From Gonapodya sp. JEL0774 (lineage: Eukaryota > Monoblepharomycota > Monoblepharidomycetes > Monoblepharidales > Gonapodyaceae), in assembly GCA_027604505.1 (NCBI GenBank), contig JADIIX010000017.1, positions 165,994 to 229,993 on the forward strand: DNA of 64,000 bases, given 5' to 3'. Shown here in pieces: positions 23,007 through 34,797 of the stretch. How positions within the stretch are numbered: position 1 is the stretch's first letter; the number at the start of each line of letters is the position of its first letter. The notes beneath the pieces are model-generated. The model saw only the letters and a program-made list of their open reading frames with translations. It made no database searches and was not told the origin of the DNA. Both the position numbers and the translations under genes were made by a program.

Positions 23007-25165
23007 ATGGCTTTGGTCATGAAACCCAATACTAACCCAATCCTCCGAAAATACTGGAATCGCAAGCATTTGCGAGCAAAGATGGTGACACTAGAGGAAA
23101 CGATTACGCGCGAAGCCCCAATGAAGAGAGAGCAAATGATGCGGAGTTTGTGGGACCAGATTGACTCGGACAAGTATGTGTCAAGAGCAACATTGATACA
23201 CAAATCGTATTCCCTCTGATTCCTGACGAATTCGTGTTACTTCTGTCTCCAACTGTGTAAAATAAATTACTACGCATCCGATCGAAGTTCCGGACAACTC
23301 ACGTATGAAGAAATTGAGCGGTTCTTGGAGCAACTGGCTGAAAACGTTACCAAGAAAGCATCCCGGTCTGCAAGGAAAGCTTTACGAAACAAGCGGCAGC
23401 TTGAGATGCTGGCGACCGAGCTGCTCACAAAGGCAGACACTTCGGGCGATGGCCTTATAAGTTTTGATGAGTTTAGAGAGTTTCTCGTGGAGAAGGAGAA
23501 GCAGTTGTTCCGGATCTTTCAGGAAGCTGACCACGATGGCAGTGGCCAGTTGTCAAAGTCCGAAGTTCAATTGACACTGGAAAAGGCTGGTGCGTCTCTG
23601 ACATAAAATCACTTCGGGACCCTGTGCACCAGTGTGACTCTGTCCCCACAACAGGCCTGAAAGTGGAAGATCGAGACGTCGACACATTCTTTCGCATTTT
23701 GGACACTGATCAATCAGGCACTCTGAACTTCTACGAATTGCGGGACGCCTTCTTCTTCCAGGCGGAAGCGCCTTCCTTCTCGTCCCTCTACCTCGCATAT
23801 CAGAACGTTTACGATCCTACAATCTCCATCGATGGAGTCGTCACCGTAACTCCACCGACGAGACCGTCATCAGCCGGGGATTACACGCGCTTTTACATTG
23901 AGGGTGGTGTGTCCGGCGCCATTTCGAGGACATTGACCGCTCCGTTGGATAGACTGCGGACGCTATACCAAACTTCTTTGCGGAATACCAGTCGACAGGG
24001 CATTAGTGGTAAGCTGCTGTGTGAATCAATCGCTGTTGAAAAACAATTAGGGTGAATCTCTTCAAGATCAGAATTCTGGTATGGCTTGCGGCAAACGATA
24101 TCCGAGATTAACCGGATAGAAGGATCAGCTGGTTTTTTGCGAGGTAGAGTTGCTCTCCCCAGAATATATATGTTCAATCAGAACATAACTGATCTATCAG
24201 AACTCTGGCAGGCAATCTCATCAACATCGCAAAAGTAGCTCCCGAAATCGCTGTGACCTACTCTTCATTTTCTTTTTTGAAAGCTCTTTTCTCTCGCCTC
24301 GAGAATCGAGAAGATCCTTCACCGCTCGCAATGCTCGTTGCAGGGGGCATTAGTGGTACACTCTCCATGGCTTCGGTCTACCCACTCGAAACATTACGAA
24401 CGCGGATAATGATTATGGAGACGGGCAATACTACACGGAGCTCTATTCATAATGTCTCCGCGGGGGAATATCTGAAGACTTTGACTCGGGACGGGAAGAG
24501 TGTCAAGAGAGTTGCAGCAACGGCCACGGTGCACGTAAAGGAATCTGGCAATCTGTTGTACGAAGTTGCCAGAGAGATGTTTGACACAGGTGGGCTCAAA
24601 GCGTTTTATCGGGGCATACTGCCTGCTTCTCTTGTGAGTGTAAATTGCGACTTTTCTCGCGATCGATGTCAATTCGTCTGATTCATTACAACTTTCGCCA
24701 GAGTATATTCCCATTCATGGCGACAAATCTCTATGCCTTTGAAACTGTGAAAGACTACTTTGCATCTAATGGGGCCACTCAACCGGGAAAACGCAGTACT
24801 GATGTGCGACCCACTACACCACAAATCCTAGCCGCTGGAACCATATCATCCTCTCTAGCGAGCCTCCTCACGTATCCACTCAACCTTATTCGCATTCGCA
24901 TGCAAGCTCAGGGTACTTCTGGCCATCAACTGGCCTACAGAAACTCGTTCGACTGCCTTAAGCAGACTTTCCGAGACGGTGGATTTGGTGCGTTGTACAG
25001 AGGACAGAGCGTAGCATTAAGTGAGTGATTTGGACTGACCAACTTAGGTGACGAGCCGCTGAGTCAATGTTAATCTTTATTTGGACAGTGAAAATTGTTC
25101 CCAACACTTGCTTGTCCTTTCTCGTTTATGACATCACTACAAAAGTAACAGAAAGCTTTGCATAG
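23007..25165 (+). CDS. Calcium-regulated mitochondrial carrier (SCaMC/SAL1 type)
   Basis: Seven exons (23007-23173, 23288-23589, 23655-24008, 24072-24143, 24212-24633, 24702-25020, 25089-25165) give about 570 residues. Four EF-hands are readable: DSDNSGQLTYEE (split by intron 1), DTSGDGLISFDE, DHDGSGQLSKSE and DTDQSGTLNFYE. Three mitochondrial-carrier repeats follow with signatures PLDRLRT, PLETLRTR and PLNLIRIR. Known: SCaMC proteins exchange Mg-ATP/ADP for phosphate across the inner membrane when calcium binds the N-terminal domain. A 40-residue insertion interrupts the second repeat. The start is the ATG 22 bp after the thioesterase stop; internal ATGs such as 23022 are possible alternatives. 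Confidence 0.93.
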
Positions 25166-25427
25166 AGTAAACTCGTAGATAATTAACTCCATAATTTCAA
25201 AAGCACCGTGTAAAGTTTCTATTTGTTTCTGTGGTTTTGTTGGATGTCTGGTTGATTCTTCCAGCGGAAGATATCGAGTCACTCATTGGTTGCTAAACCG
25301 GTTCTTCCCCCGCACTTCCTCTCTCAACCCTACACGCCGTTCTCACCAGAACCGATTACCAACTAACGGAAACGTGTATCTAACGTCCAGGCCCTTCCTT
25401 TCTCAGGAACTCAGTCGGCTGGTATCA

Positions 25428-27749
25428 ATGCCCCGAAAGGCGAAAGCGTTGGGTTTGGATTCCAATCCTCGAAACTGGCCACGAACCACAAAAGCTTGTG
25501 ATTTCTGTGTTCAAAGGAAACTCAAATGCGATAATGGATGGAAGTCTCGAGAGGGCGTGGAGGCTTCTTTGATGTGCTCGAACTGCACGCGGTTTGGAAA
25601 GGAGTGCACATACGGAAAGCCTACCAAGAAACGGGGACGTCGAGGCGGTGTGGAGCGGAGCACGGATGGCGGGAATCTGGAAATCTCAACGTCGCCTATG
25701 AGCCCGATCTCTGTTACGGAAGTCATCAATACTTCTGGTTGCGAAGTCCCATTTCTTGACGGATTGGAGGTTCTTTCTTCTGCAATATCTAATTTGGAAG
25801 ACCAGACCACGACTGCTGCTATTATGGGAGATCTTCTTGTTGCAAGCCAAGAAGCGTCCTTGTTCGAGGGTTTACCGGTTGCCCCACCTCCGGGTTTCGT
25901 TCGTCACCTTCTCGATGAATACTTTGCCTACGCTCAAGCTGCTGGTGCTTTTGTACGGCATCCCTTCAACTTCCCTCGGCACTTGACAATCGCTCTCTGT
26001 CTCGCATCCCTCAGGCACTCAAGACACCCCTACATTGTCACTCCACCTGTTTCACGAAGCCTGCTTCTATCAATCCTCGAAGCTCAATTCCGCGAGTACG
26101 TGCAGGGCTGGACGTTCGGCGAGAGCACCGTGGATGTCACGGCTGTGCAGGCCATGTGCTTAGTTGCCAGGGCGGGGATCGTTGAAGGATACTGGGTGGG
26201 CGCAAGAGTGGTGGGAATGGTGCGTGTTTGTTGCTGGGTCATAGAGATTGAAGTTAGTGTGCATTTTGGAACGAATTGCCTCTACTGTTATCATAACATA
26301 GGCAATCCAGCATTCCATGGAATTGAATTTACACACGAGCGTCAAATCCGACGAAGATTTACCAACGTGGACAGAGGTCAACAACCTTGACAAGCTATTT
26401 GCCTCGCCTTCACGGCCACCTCTCCTCACTCACCCTGTTGTAACTTCACCTGCGTCAACTCCCTTTGATAGAATTACTCAAGAATTGCTGTGAGTGAATA
26501 TATATTGTGCTGAGTTTTTGCAATCCGCTCTCGAATCTGCACCACGCTCGTCAGCTCCATATACGCTACAGTGGTTTCTTACAACTCCCAACTGCCACAG
26601 TGCGACTCCTCATGTGCTCCATGCTCCTCTCCTTGCGGAGGTAACTCCTGTAGAAGCAATGTCACCTTGCCGCATTCCTCTGCTGCTTTCACCCCAAACC
26701 CCACACCGTCCTGCGCACCCACTGTTTCGCCGTCAACTCCTTACGAAATCGCATCTCATGATACCCTCCTCACCCAATGGTACTCCCAACTGCCGCCTGC
26801 AATGGTTGAATTCGATGAAGTTTATACTCGCTCCAGAGAAGACCGAGACAGTCCTCTCCCTCAGCTCTCGCCTGAATCCTTACAATATCTTCTGGACCAC
26901 GGAGGGAGCTCGTGGTTCTATCGGTGTGCCGGGATTCTCTCACTTTATCACGCGTTATGGGGAACCGTCTCAGGGCCGTGGGGTATCTGTGACATAAGCT
27001 GCGTACAACCGTCAACAGACGAGGAGGCAGCGGAGCTGGAGCGAAGAGAAGACAATGAGGATATGGCATGGATGATGGGAAAGGGTTACTTGGTGAGTGG
27101 AGGATTTCTTGCTAGTCCATTGAATTGAGGGTTGTAACGCGAAGGGTCTAGACTTGCGCGGATCATGCTGGTGCTGTGACAAACCTTGTGAGAACAATTT
27201 TTGATTCCGGAAATACAGACATGACTTACATGATGGTGAGAAACAACCCTGGGAGACGTTTTTTCGCACAACACACATATGAGTGCACATTTTGTCCAAC
27301 AGGATCCACTTCTACCGTTCTCCCTCCTCACCACCATATTCATACATGTGCTGTCCTTGCGACGTCTACAACGTCTTTCCTTGACCGATAGCCCGGTCAC
27401 AGAGTCAACCGCAACATCTGGCCGACTTGTGCTCGACGCTCTATCCCGTATCGCAATCCACCATCACTCTCAAGGCTGGCTGATTGCCGTCTCGGATCGA
27501 CTTGCTGAGGTTCTGAGGCGGTGTTGCGTTGCAGTTGACGTCAACGAGTTTGTCGGTGCTGTGAGTGGCTCTGGAGTGAGTCCAGTGTTGACAGAGTGGA
27601 CGAAGAAGTGGATCGGTGCGATAAATAGAGGGAGTGGGTGGTTTTCACGGAGAGCGGTGGAGGCGGGACTGGCTTGTCTGACAAGTACACAGACAAGACA
27701 AATGGTAATCTGTTCTGGGAAGTGTCCACTTTCGGGAATACTGGCGTAG
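25428..27749 (+). CDS. Zn(II)2Cys6 fungal transcription factor 1
   Basis: Five exons (25428-26219, 26311-26489, 26555-27092, 27152-27235, 27303-27749) give about 679 residues. The binuclear zinc cluster is at residues 24-60: CDFC, KLKC, then a long 15-residue loop, CSNC and KEC, followed by the basic linker KPTKKRGRRGG. A middle-homology region follows (FVRHLLDEYFAYAQ, then HPFNFPRHLTIALCLASLRH), typical of fungal regulators. Known: members bind CGG-type sites and are usually pathway-specific activators; the target cannot be inferred. Upstream neighbour is the SCaMC gene (262 bp); it converges with the sorbosone-dehydrogenase-like gene, 97 bp apart. Confidence 0.9.
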
Positions 27750-27846
27750 CATCGATTTCATAATCTGATATTTTAGAGTGTAAATATATATGTGTATACG
27801 TGATGAGATGGTAAATCTGTGGATAGTCTAAAGATATTGTGAATAA

Positions 27847-29879
27847 TTACACCAGGAACGCAACCACCAAGAGCACCATGGTGGAGAACATCACTGTGAC
27901 ACCAAGCTCCCGACTACTCGATCGCACTGCATGGCCCTTTTGACCTGCACCAGCGGTACTCGTGGCACTCGGCGACGCTCCTGCTGTTGTCGTCCCCGTC
28001 ACGCTGTTGTTGGAATTCACAACCAAACTCGACGACGTCGTGGCGATGACTTGTGGCGTCGAAGCAGCACTGAACGTTTCTCCCGGTGCCACCGCACGAA
28101 GAACCATGATATCTCCAGTGGAATCAACCGCAGCGAACAGTCGACCCCAGTTGTCGAAAACGATACCGACGGGGCGGAAACACGAGTCGAGTGTGTCGAC
28201 CACACACGCAGTATTAGGAAACGCTTGGCCAGATACCGTAATTGCGCCACCCGTGGGGCGTCGAGTGTCATTGGAGAAGGGTACCCTGACGATTTCGCTA
28301 GGGGTGGGGGGGAGGTGGGGAGATTGACCGGCCCGTGTTCAGTAATAGAATCAAATGGCACGCAAAGGATACCGAACTCACAATCCCTGCGGTACTTCCC
28401 GATGGAAGCTCCCATGGTACGAAATGAAAGCACTCCCCACCCAACTGCACGGTAAGCTGTGGGGCGAAGATCCACAGGTTGTGAAGAAGGTGATGGCCAT
28501 GGGGGCCACGTGGGCAGGAAGCGTCAGGACTGGTGGTCTGTTCTTGGTTGCATCTGCGCGTCAAGAGTTGAAGGATGAGCCGTTTCACGCTCGATACGAA
28601 CGTGGAGCACGAAACATTGAGCAAGTCTCACCGGTGCACGGGAATGAGGTGGTGTTGGGCCATTGGTGCTGCGTGCCGGCGCCTGTTAAAGAAGCGGTAC
28701 AGTTTTGACTGGTCGTCTTACGGGTACTGCTGACTTTGTGAAATACCTGTTGCATACGCCGCAGGAAACACGCCCTCGGTGTAACAGTACGGGTAACCAT
28801 AGAACGGCGGTGACGAGGCATTGTAAGATGCGCTTTCAATTTCAGCGATTTCAAACATGTTCACTTCCTGAATGAGGCAGAGCGGTGAACTCGAGTCAGT
28901 GGTGGCAGCGTTTGTCAAACGTCGACATGGGACGAACCTCAGGGGGATTGTCTTCGGCGAGGTCGGGCGAGATTGTCAGGTCTTCCAAGTCATCAGGGCC
29001 ATTATCAGCTTCCCATAGTCGTCGGTCCCCGGTTTGATAAAACGGATCGAACGCCAGCGCCAGTCCATTTCGAACACCGTCCGCAACGACTTGGAAGCTG
29101 GACCACTCCAAAGGTGTAGGCACAGGGTCTGTCGGCGAAGTTCGGAACGATTGCATTGGAAAGCGGACAACACGCGCGTGCGTGGAGTCCGGGTCGACGT
29201 TGTCAGCGGAGGGGAAGTCGACGTAGAGATAGGAGCCATCGGGTGTGAGTACTATGGGGCGAGTGTTGTGGTTGCCGTCCGCGGGAATGTTGCGAATGAC
29301 AACTTGTACTGCATTGGGGTCCAGTGGGCTGCGACCGTTGTATGGCCATCGGTAGATAGTCGATAGTGAACTGGCGTAGAGCCACGTCTTGTTGCTGTCG
29401 AGCCAGATACCGTGCGTTAAACCACCCGCGAACAACGCATTTGTTACGGACATGTCCAAGATGACCGTTCGATTGAGTCCGGTAAGGCCGCTCCCCTTAG
29501 TCGTGTCGTTGGGTGGTGGCGGGATGGGAATCGAAACGATGCCGTTGGTGCCGGATCCACGCGCAATAACGATGAGGGAGGAAGTAATGTTGTCGTAAAC
29601 CATACCACGAGGCTCTGTGTTCGGTTATGATTTTGGGAAGGGGGGAAGCGGGAGAGTCGAGGTTACATGTAGCGGCGACAGCAACACCATCGCCACGGAA
29701 ACGGCATTATGGTACGCACTATCAAGTCCTGTAACAACGAGCTCCATTGTTAGATTTGAGTTTGCAACAAAAGTTGCAGTTATGTTGACGGGAGCAGCAG
29801 AACAGAGACCCCATGCGAACGCTGTAGCCACAAGCGCCGCCAGGACCATGCCGCGACGATTGTAGTTCTCACGAGCCAT
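27847..29879 (-). CDS. Secreted GPI-anchored sorbosone/glucose dehydrogenase-like beta-propeller
   Basis: Six exons (29720-29879, 28938-29614, 28747-28867, 28632-28682, 28382-28553, 27847-28297) give about 543 residues. The N-terminus is a signal peptide (VLAALVATAFAWGLCSAAP). The body matches GSDH/L-sorbosone-dehydrogenase-like proteins: PRGMVYDN, GLTHGIWLDSN, NGLALAFDP, then YGYPYCYTEG, QWPNTTSF and LTLPAHVAPMA. The C-terminus is Ser/Thr-rich and ends in a hydrophobic helix after GHAVRSSSRELG, as in GPI-anchored proteins. Known: bacterial relatives oxidise sugars with PQQ; fungal ones are less defined. The 3' side of intron 1 is clear (acceptor near 29615), but the donor could be at 29719 or near 29665. 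Confidence 0.85.
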
Positions 29880-30888
29880 AGATGATTGTTTCTACAGGAG
29901 GAACGCGGTCTGTCAGCCGGGGCGGTGAAAACCTCCAAGCAAGCTTTATATCCCGCAACATTCTGCGTCAGGATGACGGTCCTATGACACCAACCCAAAA
30001 GCTCCCTGCCAGACTGGGAAAATAAATAGATGGAATAATGAAGACAGGAATTTGACGGGCGTCGGGGTCGCTGTTTCCCTGTTGCCGTTTGCTTTAGTCA
30101 CCGATACGGGGCGCAGGTTCGGGAAAGGCTTTTTCCCGGTAGGTGACCGCGATCTGTGTCCAAATCCAGCCAACCCCACGTTATCACCCCCGCACCCCCC
30201 TTTACCCCACCAACCCCACACACACGCCCCAGACGCCCACAAAACCCCAGAAATTTTGATCCAACGGAAGCAGTCGGGAACAGAAGTGCCACAGGCAGTG
30301 ACCAGTAGTGGTAGTGAAAGAAGCATCTTGCCAAGCCAGCCATTGCAGTGTAATAAAGGGTCAGAGACCCCGTCTGCCCCAATGATATCACCAGTTCGCA
30401 AAACTGGCATCAGACCTCATCAGACTTTCGTGACCACTGAGTGAATTCAAAATAAATGTTTCAGAGAATAGTATGCACCCATGACAAATTGACTGCCGTT
30501 TACTTTTACATAATGATGAGTATTTACTCACCTGCCGTTTCTTCCAAGAACCTTAACGGAGACGGGTTCTAAGAACATGGTAAACTGGGCGAGCGACTAC
30601 GGACGAGATTTGTGGAGTTGGTTGGAACGGTCGACCAATGGCTCGTTAGAGAACAAAAAATGGAGACTCGGTCTCTATGTATTGAACATCACACTCTATC
30701 ATATTCTAGAATTGCCATGCTGTTATCATCGGGAAAAGTCCAGTTATTCATTCTTATATGTAAAACCTTTCCGGAATTGTTCGCCCCCAAGTACAAATTT
30801 TGTGGCAGGATTCTTTCCACAGAAAGAGAAAGTGACACGAGCCAGCTTCACCCCTCCATCACAAACTTCAGGGTAACAGAAATCCAAC
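29880..30888. other. Divergent intergenic region, 1.0 kb
   Basis: Lies between the divergent GSDH-like gene (-) and ERB1 (+), so it should hold both promoters. Around 30150-30240 it has a C/A-rich stretch without coding signal. Open frames here lack domains and I reject them as genes. Confidence 0.5.
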
Positions 30889-33800
30889 ATGCCGAAGCGA
30901 AAAAGCACGGAAGCCGCATCCACGGAAACTCAAAGTTTTACGCCTTCCTTGCGGGCGGCTGCCGAAGCCGAGGACGACCTCCTTGCTATCGCGCTCCACG
31001 ACGACGACGACGATTCATCTGACTCAGACTTTGAAGGCGACACCGCCGACGAGGCAGAATCGGTGAACAGTGGGAGTGACGATGACGATGTGGAGGATTC
31101 GGACGACGATGAAGGCGATGAGAACGAAGACATCGAAGACGACGCACCCATTGAGGACCAGCGTGGCTCAGCTGCGGAGAAAGTACTGGATGCGTGGAGC
31201 AAGCCATCAAAACCGCAAGAAGCTGGAAAGCCGGCGCCAGTCGGGGTGGGAGCACGAGCACGGCCCGCGACAACCGGACAGACTCGGGTTCGAAGTGGGA
31301 GTGAGGACAGGTGGGTTCGAGGGCCAAGCGATAAAAACAAGCATCAATTCAGACGTGCAATTCGGAAGGCTGCGATCCAAATATGATCGCTGCACTGTTG
31401 GGAAGTGCCTGAATACCTGAAAATTGCGGTCTGATTCGGTTCAGATAACCGCAATCTGGGCCATCGGTCACGAGCAATTAGTAATGCCGCGAAATCATGT
31501 CTAAAGAGCCGCGAGACGGAACTCCAGGGACCAAGTGTCAAGCCTCTATGTCAGCCAGTCCTGTTCACCTGGCACTTTGATGAACTCCCCACCACCCACC
31601 CCCACTCCCTCCCAGCGGGTACACATCCAAATCAGGTCCAAAGCCGTCTATCACCCGTCCTCAACACTTCGACGCCACCGCCTCCAAGCTAAACGATGTC
31701 AATTCTTCTTTCAACGACCTGGACTTGTCAGCGGACCCTCCCTCGGAACTTCCTTGGTGGCGCCAACACCCTGAAATCGATCCCGTGTACGAAAGCGACA
31801 CGACTGACGATGTGAGTACCGATAATTTCTGTGGAGAGCCGAGGCTCTATGGTTTGGGGGACTTTTCAAACATTCGGCCACCTCACTCCACTACTACAAA
31901 TAATTCTCCCCACAGGAAACAACCAACACCGTGGGCAACATTCCTCTCTCCTGGTATGACGAGTACGATCACGTGGGATACGATAAAGATGGCAAGAAGA
32001 TTGTACGGGGGACCAAACCGGATGCTCTCGATGACTTTTTGGCACGGGTGGACGGGGACTCGGACGCATGGTGCGTGTCAAACTTCGATGGCACGTCCCT
32101 TGCATTCCTTGAGAATCGCATCATCGCGACCATCCTTTTTTAGGCGGACCATCCACGACGCCCTCGAGTCGCGCAACGTCGTCCTGTCCAAGGACGATTT
32201 GGCACTCATTCGTCGCGCTCTTGGCGGCAAATTCGCAGGCGGGGTGGACCCGTACGAACCCACCATCGAATGGTTCACTTCGAAAGTGGAGGAAGCGCCC
32301 TTGAGTGCTGCACCGGAGCCCAAGCGGAGGTGGGCGCCTTCCAAGCATGAGGCGAGAAGGGTGGGTGTTTTGAGTCAGTCGGTGGAGTCTGTGGGATTGG
32401 AACAGACATTTAAAACCGGAGAATCCGTAAAACTTCACTGCCTCACTTCTAGGTCATGAAAATCGTTCGAGCAATCCGCAGAGGTCTTAATCCCGCACCT
32501 GCTGAACTCCCCTCAGAGCGTACATTTCCCATCTGGGACTCTACTCAGGGTCCGCAACCTATCTCCACCCACGTGATGCACATTCCCGCTCCCAAAGTTC
32601 CTCCCCCCACTGACCACGAATCGTACAACCCTCCCCCTGAACTCGTACCAACGGAGGAGGAGGCAAAAGCGTGGAAGGAGGAGGAGGAAGGGGAAAGGGA
32701 GAAGAACTTTTTGCCCACAAAGTATGGGAAAATGAGAGATGTGCCCGGTTGGGATATGTTTTTGAAGGAAAGGTTTGAGAGGTGTTTGGATTTGTACTTG
32801 TGTCCACGAGTCAGGAAGAACAAGGTGAGTTTGCACGAACAACGTAGAGTATGTCTCTTCCCGGAACTCAAGATTTTCTGCTGTTCTAGATCCAAATGAA
32901 CCCCGAAGATCTTCTCCCCACTCTCCCAGATCCGTCCACCCTCCGTCCATTCCCTACACACCTCGCCCTCGCTCTCCCCAACCACCCTTCTCTCGTGCGC
33001 CACGCATCACTGAGCCCATCGGGCGCCTACCTCGTCACTGGATGTGACGATGGTGTCATGCGCGTATTTGAAGTGTCCACGGGACGAATGTGGGCCGAGT
33101 GGGACTTGGGGACTATGGTCGGCGGCACGGGGAAGACCTTACCCGTCCGGTGCGCTGCGTGGAATCCCAATTCTGAGATTGACATTGTGGCCGCAGCCGT
33201 GGGTGGTCGAGTCGTTCTGGTTGAGACTGGTACAGGAAACAGCAAGGCAGCGGAAGGGACTGAGCGGGCGATCGCGACAGATGCAGATGCGGGGGCAGCA
33301 GAGAAGGGCAAAGGGAAGAACAAGCCAGCTGAATGGAGGCAGTTTCCCAAGGCTGGGAAGGAGGGCCAGGAAGGATTACGTGTTGCAGTGGATGTTGGGG
33401 GTACGGTTACCAGTGTTGTGTGGCACAGGAGAGGGGATTATTTTGCATCGATTGGGGGAGAAGGTGTGTTATTCTTTCATCGAATGGACGTTAATGGAGT
33501 TCCTATACCTTGGTCTACTACGTCCGCATAGCCGCCAACCCCACGGTCCTGATCCACCAGCTGTCTCGCAGAGCGTCACAGTCGCCGTTCTCCAAATCCA
33601 AGGGGGCTGTACAGCATGTGGCATTTCATCCGTCTAAGCCTGAATTTTTCGTTGCGGTGAGTTACCAATTCACCACGCAGAGGGGCGATTCACAAGTTCC
33701 ATCTCTTCGGATTTCTTTCGCCCAACTCAGACCCAACGCTCTATCCGCTGTTACGACCTCGTTGCCCAAACGTTGCTTCGAAAACTGCAATCGTCTGCTC

Positions 33801-34260
33801 GGTGGATTTCCTGCATGTCTGTGCATCCTTTAGGTGATAATGTGATTGCAGGAAGCTACGACAAGCGAGTTTGCTGGTGGGACACAGATTTGGGCTCGAC
33901 CCCGTATAAAACTATTCGGTAAGTCTGATGTATGGATCCAACTCACGAACTCGCCAACCGATACATCCTATTGAAACCCCGCCCACATTCAGGTCGCACT
34001 CGCTCGCTGTGCGCTCTGCAGCATTCCACCCCTCCCTACCCCTGTTTGTGAGCAGCTCAGACGATTGCACTGTGCAGGTGTTCCACGCCACTGTTTACCA
34101 AGACCTCCTTCGTAACCCGCTCGTGGTGCCAGTCAAGACATTGAAAGGGTTCCATACACAGAAGAATGGCTTGGGTATTTTGGGCGTGTGCTGGCACCCA
34201 AGAGAAGCATGGTGTGTTTCGTGGGGTGCGGATGGCAAGGTTGGAGTGTGGGGACATTGA
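30889..34260 (+). CDS. ERB1: ERB1/BOP1, PeBoW-complex ribosome biogenesis protein
   Basis: Nine exons (30889-31310, 31616-31811, 31916-32070, 32144-32360, 32453-32824, 32890-33463, 33532-33656, 33731-33918, 33993-34260) give about 838 residues. After an acidic N-terminus (poly-Asp/Ser/Glu), the BOP1NT domain shows [43 protein letters not shown] and [14 protein letters not shown]40 blades follow ([50 protein letters not shown]). Known: Erb1 works with Nop7/Pes1 and Ytm1/WDR12 in the nucleolus to process 27S pre-rRNA and mature the 60S subunit. Intron 1 (31311-31615, 305 nt) is long for this locus. Identification is secure; several exons run without any frame problem. Confidence 0.95.
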
Positions 34261-34797
34261 ACAGGACTTGGACAAGACAAAGTGGAACGAATCTAATAGT
34301 GCATATGATATTTACTGATGGATGTCTGGTTACGCATATGATGAAATTGTACACCCAATAATATCACGGAGCAACAACTTGGATAATCTGGTTTGGCAGG
34401 CGTGAAAGTTGGCAGATCGTGCAAGCGTTTTTGTGTGGGTTGCGAATTGAGATGCAACCAGGTGATGCATGAAACAGCTTGTACATCATCCTCACCTGAG
34501 ATTCCGCAATTCCTTGGCCGCGAGGCATCTGAATCGGGTGATATATTTCAAAGCCACCAGCTCGCACGCAAGTCACAGTCCCACAGATTGAAGCAAATCG
34601 GATTCGGGGATCAGCTGGCTTGTTAGCTGGGTTCCTAGAAATCGTGCGTCGCGCAAGCCGACGCCGCCCTCCCACGTCCGAAATCGAGTCTCGCAACAGC
34701 TTCCAGCGCCTGCCTTCGTGATTGAAACAATTGAAATCTGGTTATTGAAATCGAGCACCTTCTTGTGCCGGGGAAACCAAAGAAAACTCAAATCGAA
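34261..34797. other. Intergenic region between ERB1 and IFT52
   Basis: About 0.54 kb with no coding signal. It holds the ERB1 3' end and IFT52 promoter. An in-frame GTG extension just upstream of the IFT52 ATG is ignored. Confidence 0.5.

Noticed and set aside
27931-29598. Plus-strand frames opposite the sorbosone-dehydrogenase-like gene
   Set aside because: The minus strand shows a coherent multi-exon protein; the plus frames are shadows.
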